A stretch of DNA of 7,340 nt from Prolixibacteraceae bacterium. GTDB taxonomy: Bacteria; Bacteroidota; Bacteroidia; Bacteroidales; Prolixibacteraceae. The notes below the pieces were generated by a model that was not told where the DNA came from, did no database searches, and saw only the letters and a program-made list of their open reading frames with translations. The DNA is taken from assembly GCA_003450125.1 (NCBI GenBank), contig DMFR01000437.1:1-7340 (forward strand), read 5' to 3'. This document shows positions 6,337 to 7,340 of this stretch, in pieces. The stretch's first letter is position 1, and each line of letters begins with the position of its first letter. A program made the translations under genes and the position numbers.

Positions 6337-6373
6337 ATGAACTGTGTTTATGTGAATTGAAAAGCCTATCTTA

Positions 6374-6385
6374 ATGACTCGTCAT
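6374..6385. promoter_or_regulatory. Short palindrome ATGACTCGTCAT, possible operator
   Basis: ATGAC and GTCAT form a perfect 5-bp inverted repeat with a 2-base centre. It lies where the -33 element should be for a -7-like TAGCTTTT at 6397-6404, upstream of the small gene at 6422. This is the usual place for an operator of a self-regulated antitoxin gene. The function is inferred, and a palindrome of this size can occur by chance. Confidence 0.35.
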
Positions 6386-6421
6386 AGTTGGTTTTGTAGC
6401 TTTTTTTAAAATTCTGAAGGA

Positions 6422-6631
6422 ATGGATATAGTTGCTATTGAAGTTAAATGCGATGCCGATGTAAAGTTCTGGCTCAAAATGGCCAAAAAGACAGGAGTTA
6501 AGGCAAAATCAATTAATATACAAGATATAGCAGATTTAGTGCTTGCTGATTTAATAGAAAAAGGCATGAAAAGCAGATCCGTAAGCAGTAAAAGTGTTAT
6601 GAAAGTTCTTGGAAATAAAACTGATATTTGA
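6422..6631 (+). CDS. Small hypothetical protein, antitoxin-like, orphan
   Basis: A 69-residue protein I do not recognise with certainty. It has a short N-terminal strand (MDIVAIEVKCDADVKFWLKM), a basic middle rich in Lys and Ala (KKTGVKAKSIN), a helix (IQDIADLVLADLIEKGM) and a polar tail with SVSSKSVMKVLG. The general layout, a short strand followed by helices, a mixed charge pattern and a size near 70, resembles antitoxin-type proteins of Bacteroidota. No toxin gene follows: the next 170 bases are non-coding. Its partner could be missing, or elsewhere, or it may belong with the DUF4258/DUF2283 pair 85 bases upstream. A purine stretch GAAGGA abuts the ATG, too close for an ideal ribosome site. 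It shares the A+T-rich composition of the two genes before it. Confidence 0.62.
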   Translation: MDIVAIEVKCDADVKFWLKMAKKTGVKAKSINIQDIADLVLADLIEKGMKSRSVSSKSVMKVLGNKTDI

Positions 6632-6671
6632 ATATAGTAAAAGCTTAGCTACCCTGCACCTATCTGTCTGC

Positions 6672-6691
6672 TGTAGAATTACCTTTCTACA
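6672..6691 (+). terminator. Weak hairpin after the antitoxin-like gene
   Basis: TGTAGAA (6672-6678) pairs perfectly with TTCTACA (6685-6691) over a 6-base loop, and is followed by AATATTTT. The stem is A+T-rich and the T-run short, so termination would be inefficient. It could equally be a palindromic binding site upstream of the lipoprotein promoter. Confidence 0.3.
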
Positions 6692-6731
6692 AATATTTTG
6701 ATGCACGGCATTTCTCCCAACAAATAATTTA

Positions 6732-6739
6732 TAACTTTG
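6732..6739 (+). promoter_or_regulatory. -7 element TAACTTTG of the lipoprotein gene
   Basis: TAACTTTG matches TAnnTTTG fully. A degenerate -33 candidate, TTTC at 6711-6714, is 17 bases upstream. The element would give a leader of about 55 bases before the ATG at 6802 and shows that this gene has its own promoter. Confidence 0.55.
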
Positions 6740-6801
6740 TTAAAATTCAATAGGCTCTAAAGCTATTGTATCTAGGCCAATCCTTTTAATCTCCAGACTA
6801 T

Positions 6802-7245
6802 ATGAGAAGTAGATTAACAATTCTCTGCATCACCTTTCTCCTGTTCTCCTGTTCAGAAAAGAAACCCATAACTGATCCAACGGTATTGATAGATGCTGAT
6901 AATGCCTTCTCAAACTATTCGGTGAAAAATGGATTCCAAAAGGCATTTATTGAGTTTGCCCATGACAGTGTGGTTTTACTGAAAGCAAACCGGATGCCCA
7001 TCATCGGAAAACAGGGCTTGATCGATAGTTATGTGGGAAAGAGTGACAGCAACATTGTACTGACGTGGAAACCCGCAAAGGCGCTCATCGCTCAGAGTGG
7101 TGAACTGGGTTATACGTATGGGTTTTGGACCTTTATAGCCCAGCACGATACTACCCGTGGCACTTACCTTACCATTTGGAAAAAGAATGCTTCAGGCCAA
7201 TGGAAATTCATTCTCGATACCGGGAATTCAGGCCTTGGTAAATAA
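6802..7245 (+). CDS. Small lipoprotein with DUF4440/SnoaL-like (NTF2-type) domain
   Basis: A 147-residue predicted lipoprotein. Residues 1-16 form a signal peptide with a basic start and hydrophobic core, ending in the lipobox LFSC with Cys17 as the lipidated residue. Ser-Glu-Lys-Lys follows, so sorting to the outer membrane is likely, but surface export cannot be judged. The mature part (about 28-147) fits the DUF4440/NTF2-like cone fold: ADNAFSNYSVKNGFQKAF (32-49), a segment with NRMPIIGKQGLI (63-74), LGYTYGFWTF (102-111), TYLTIWKK (121-128) and GQWKFILDTGN (132-142). Related proteins pair an early helix with a curved beta-sheet forming a pocket for a small molecule. No catalytic residues can be assigned, so substrate and role are unknown. 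It has its own promoter and no visible operon partner. Confidence 0.86.
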   Translation: MRSRLTILCITFLLFSCSEKKPITDPTVLIDADNAFSNYSVKNGFQKAFIEFAHDSVVLLKANRMPIIGKQGLIDSYVGKSDSNIVLTWKPAKALIAQSGELGYTYGFWTFIAQHDTTRGTYLTIWKKNASGQWKFILDTGNSGLGK

Positions 7246-7293
7246 GCAACTGGCTACCAGGAGGCTGTCCAAATAGTTAAAAAAGCGAATTAA

Positions 7294-7317
7294 ACACTAA
7301 GACACAAAGAGACAAAG
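7294..7317. repeat. Three imperfect tandem 8-mers in an edge repeat
   Basis: ACACTAAG, ACACAAAG and AGACAAAG follow one another without gaps, each one or two bases from the next. The stretch lies between AGGAGGCTGTCCAAATAG (7259-7276) and CACCACAGATTACTCAAA (7323-7340). From memory, motifs of the ACTAAGACACAAAG and CACAGATTAC kind recur in intergenic DNA of many environmental bacteria, so this is probably part of a dispersed repeat that continues past the window. Confidence 0.5.
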
Positions 7318-7340
7318 GAATTCACCACAGATTACTCAAA

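Noticed and set aside
7250..7260. CTGGCTACCAG mini-hairpin as terminator of the lipoprotein gene
   Set aside because: A 4-bp stem with a 3-base loop and no T-run is too weak.
7294..7317. Tandem 8-mers as the start of a CRISPR array
   Set aside because: The units abut without spacers and are far shorter than CRISPR repeats.

Overview
The window looks like chromosomal DNA of a member of the Bacteroidota (Bacteroidetes), probably environmental. Several genes carry a -7 element of the TAnnTTTG type used by the housekeeping sigma factor of this phylum. Shine-Dalgarno sequences are mostly absent. The gene set also fits: a two-subunit 2-oxoacid:ferredoxin oxidoreductase with fused gamma-alpha subunit, a stand-alone Rcp1-type response regulator, a DUF5670 membrane protein and an NTF2-like lipoprotein. 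Genus or order cannot be fixed from this sequence alone.

Layout. Positions 1-275 are a non-coding leader. 276-755 (+) encodes a single-domain response regulator. 1023-1667 (+) encodes a low-complexity, charged protein ending in a two-helix DUF5670 membrane module; its promoter region carries a perfect 11-bp inverted repeat. 1668-2015 has no gene but holds a hairpin and a clear intrinsic terminator serving the minus strand. 4924-2016 (-) is the korA-korB operon. A 377-bp divergent intergenic region separates it from a gamma-class carbonic anhydrase on the plus strand (5302-5820). Then come three small, visibly A+T-rich genes: an 11-bp-overlapping DUF4258/DUF2283 pair (5901-6336) and an antitoxin-like orphan (6422-6631) with a short palindrome upstream. 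A small lipoprotein with a DUF4440/SnoaL-like fold follows (6802-7245). The last ~80 bases carry short tandem repeats that look like part of a dispersed intergenic repeat running off the window.

How the genes work together. KorAB interconverts 2-oxoglutarate (or a related 2-oxoacid) plus CoA with acyl-CoA, CO2 and reduced ferredoxin. The divergent carbonic anhydrase-family protein could handle the CO2/bicarbonate, though this link is inferred only from adjacency. The response regulator and the DUF5670 protein look like signalling/stress functions. The three small genes look like accessory toxin-antitoxin-type cargo between core genes. No phage, transposase, CRISPR array, rRNA or tRNA was found. 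Most of the window is ordinary core genome. The least explained parts are the DUF4258/DUF2283 pair, the orphan small protein, the inverted repeat at 943-999 and the repeats at the right edge.
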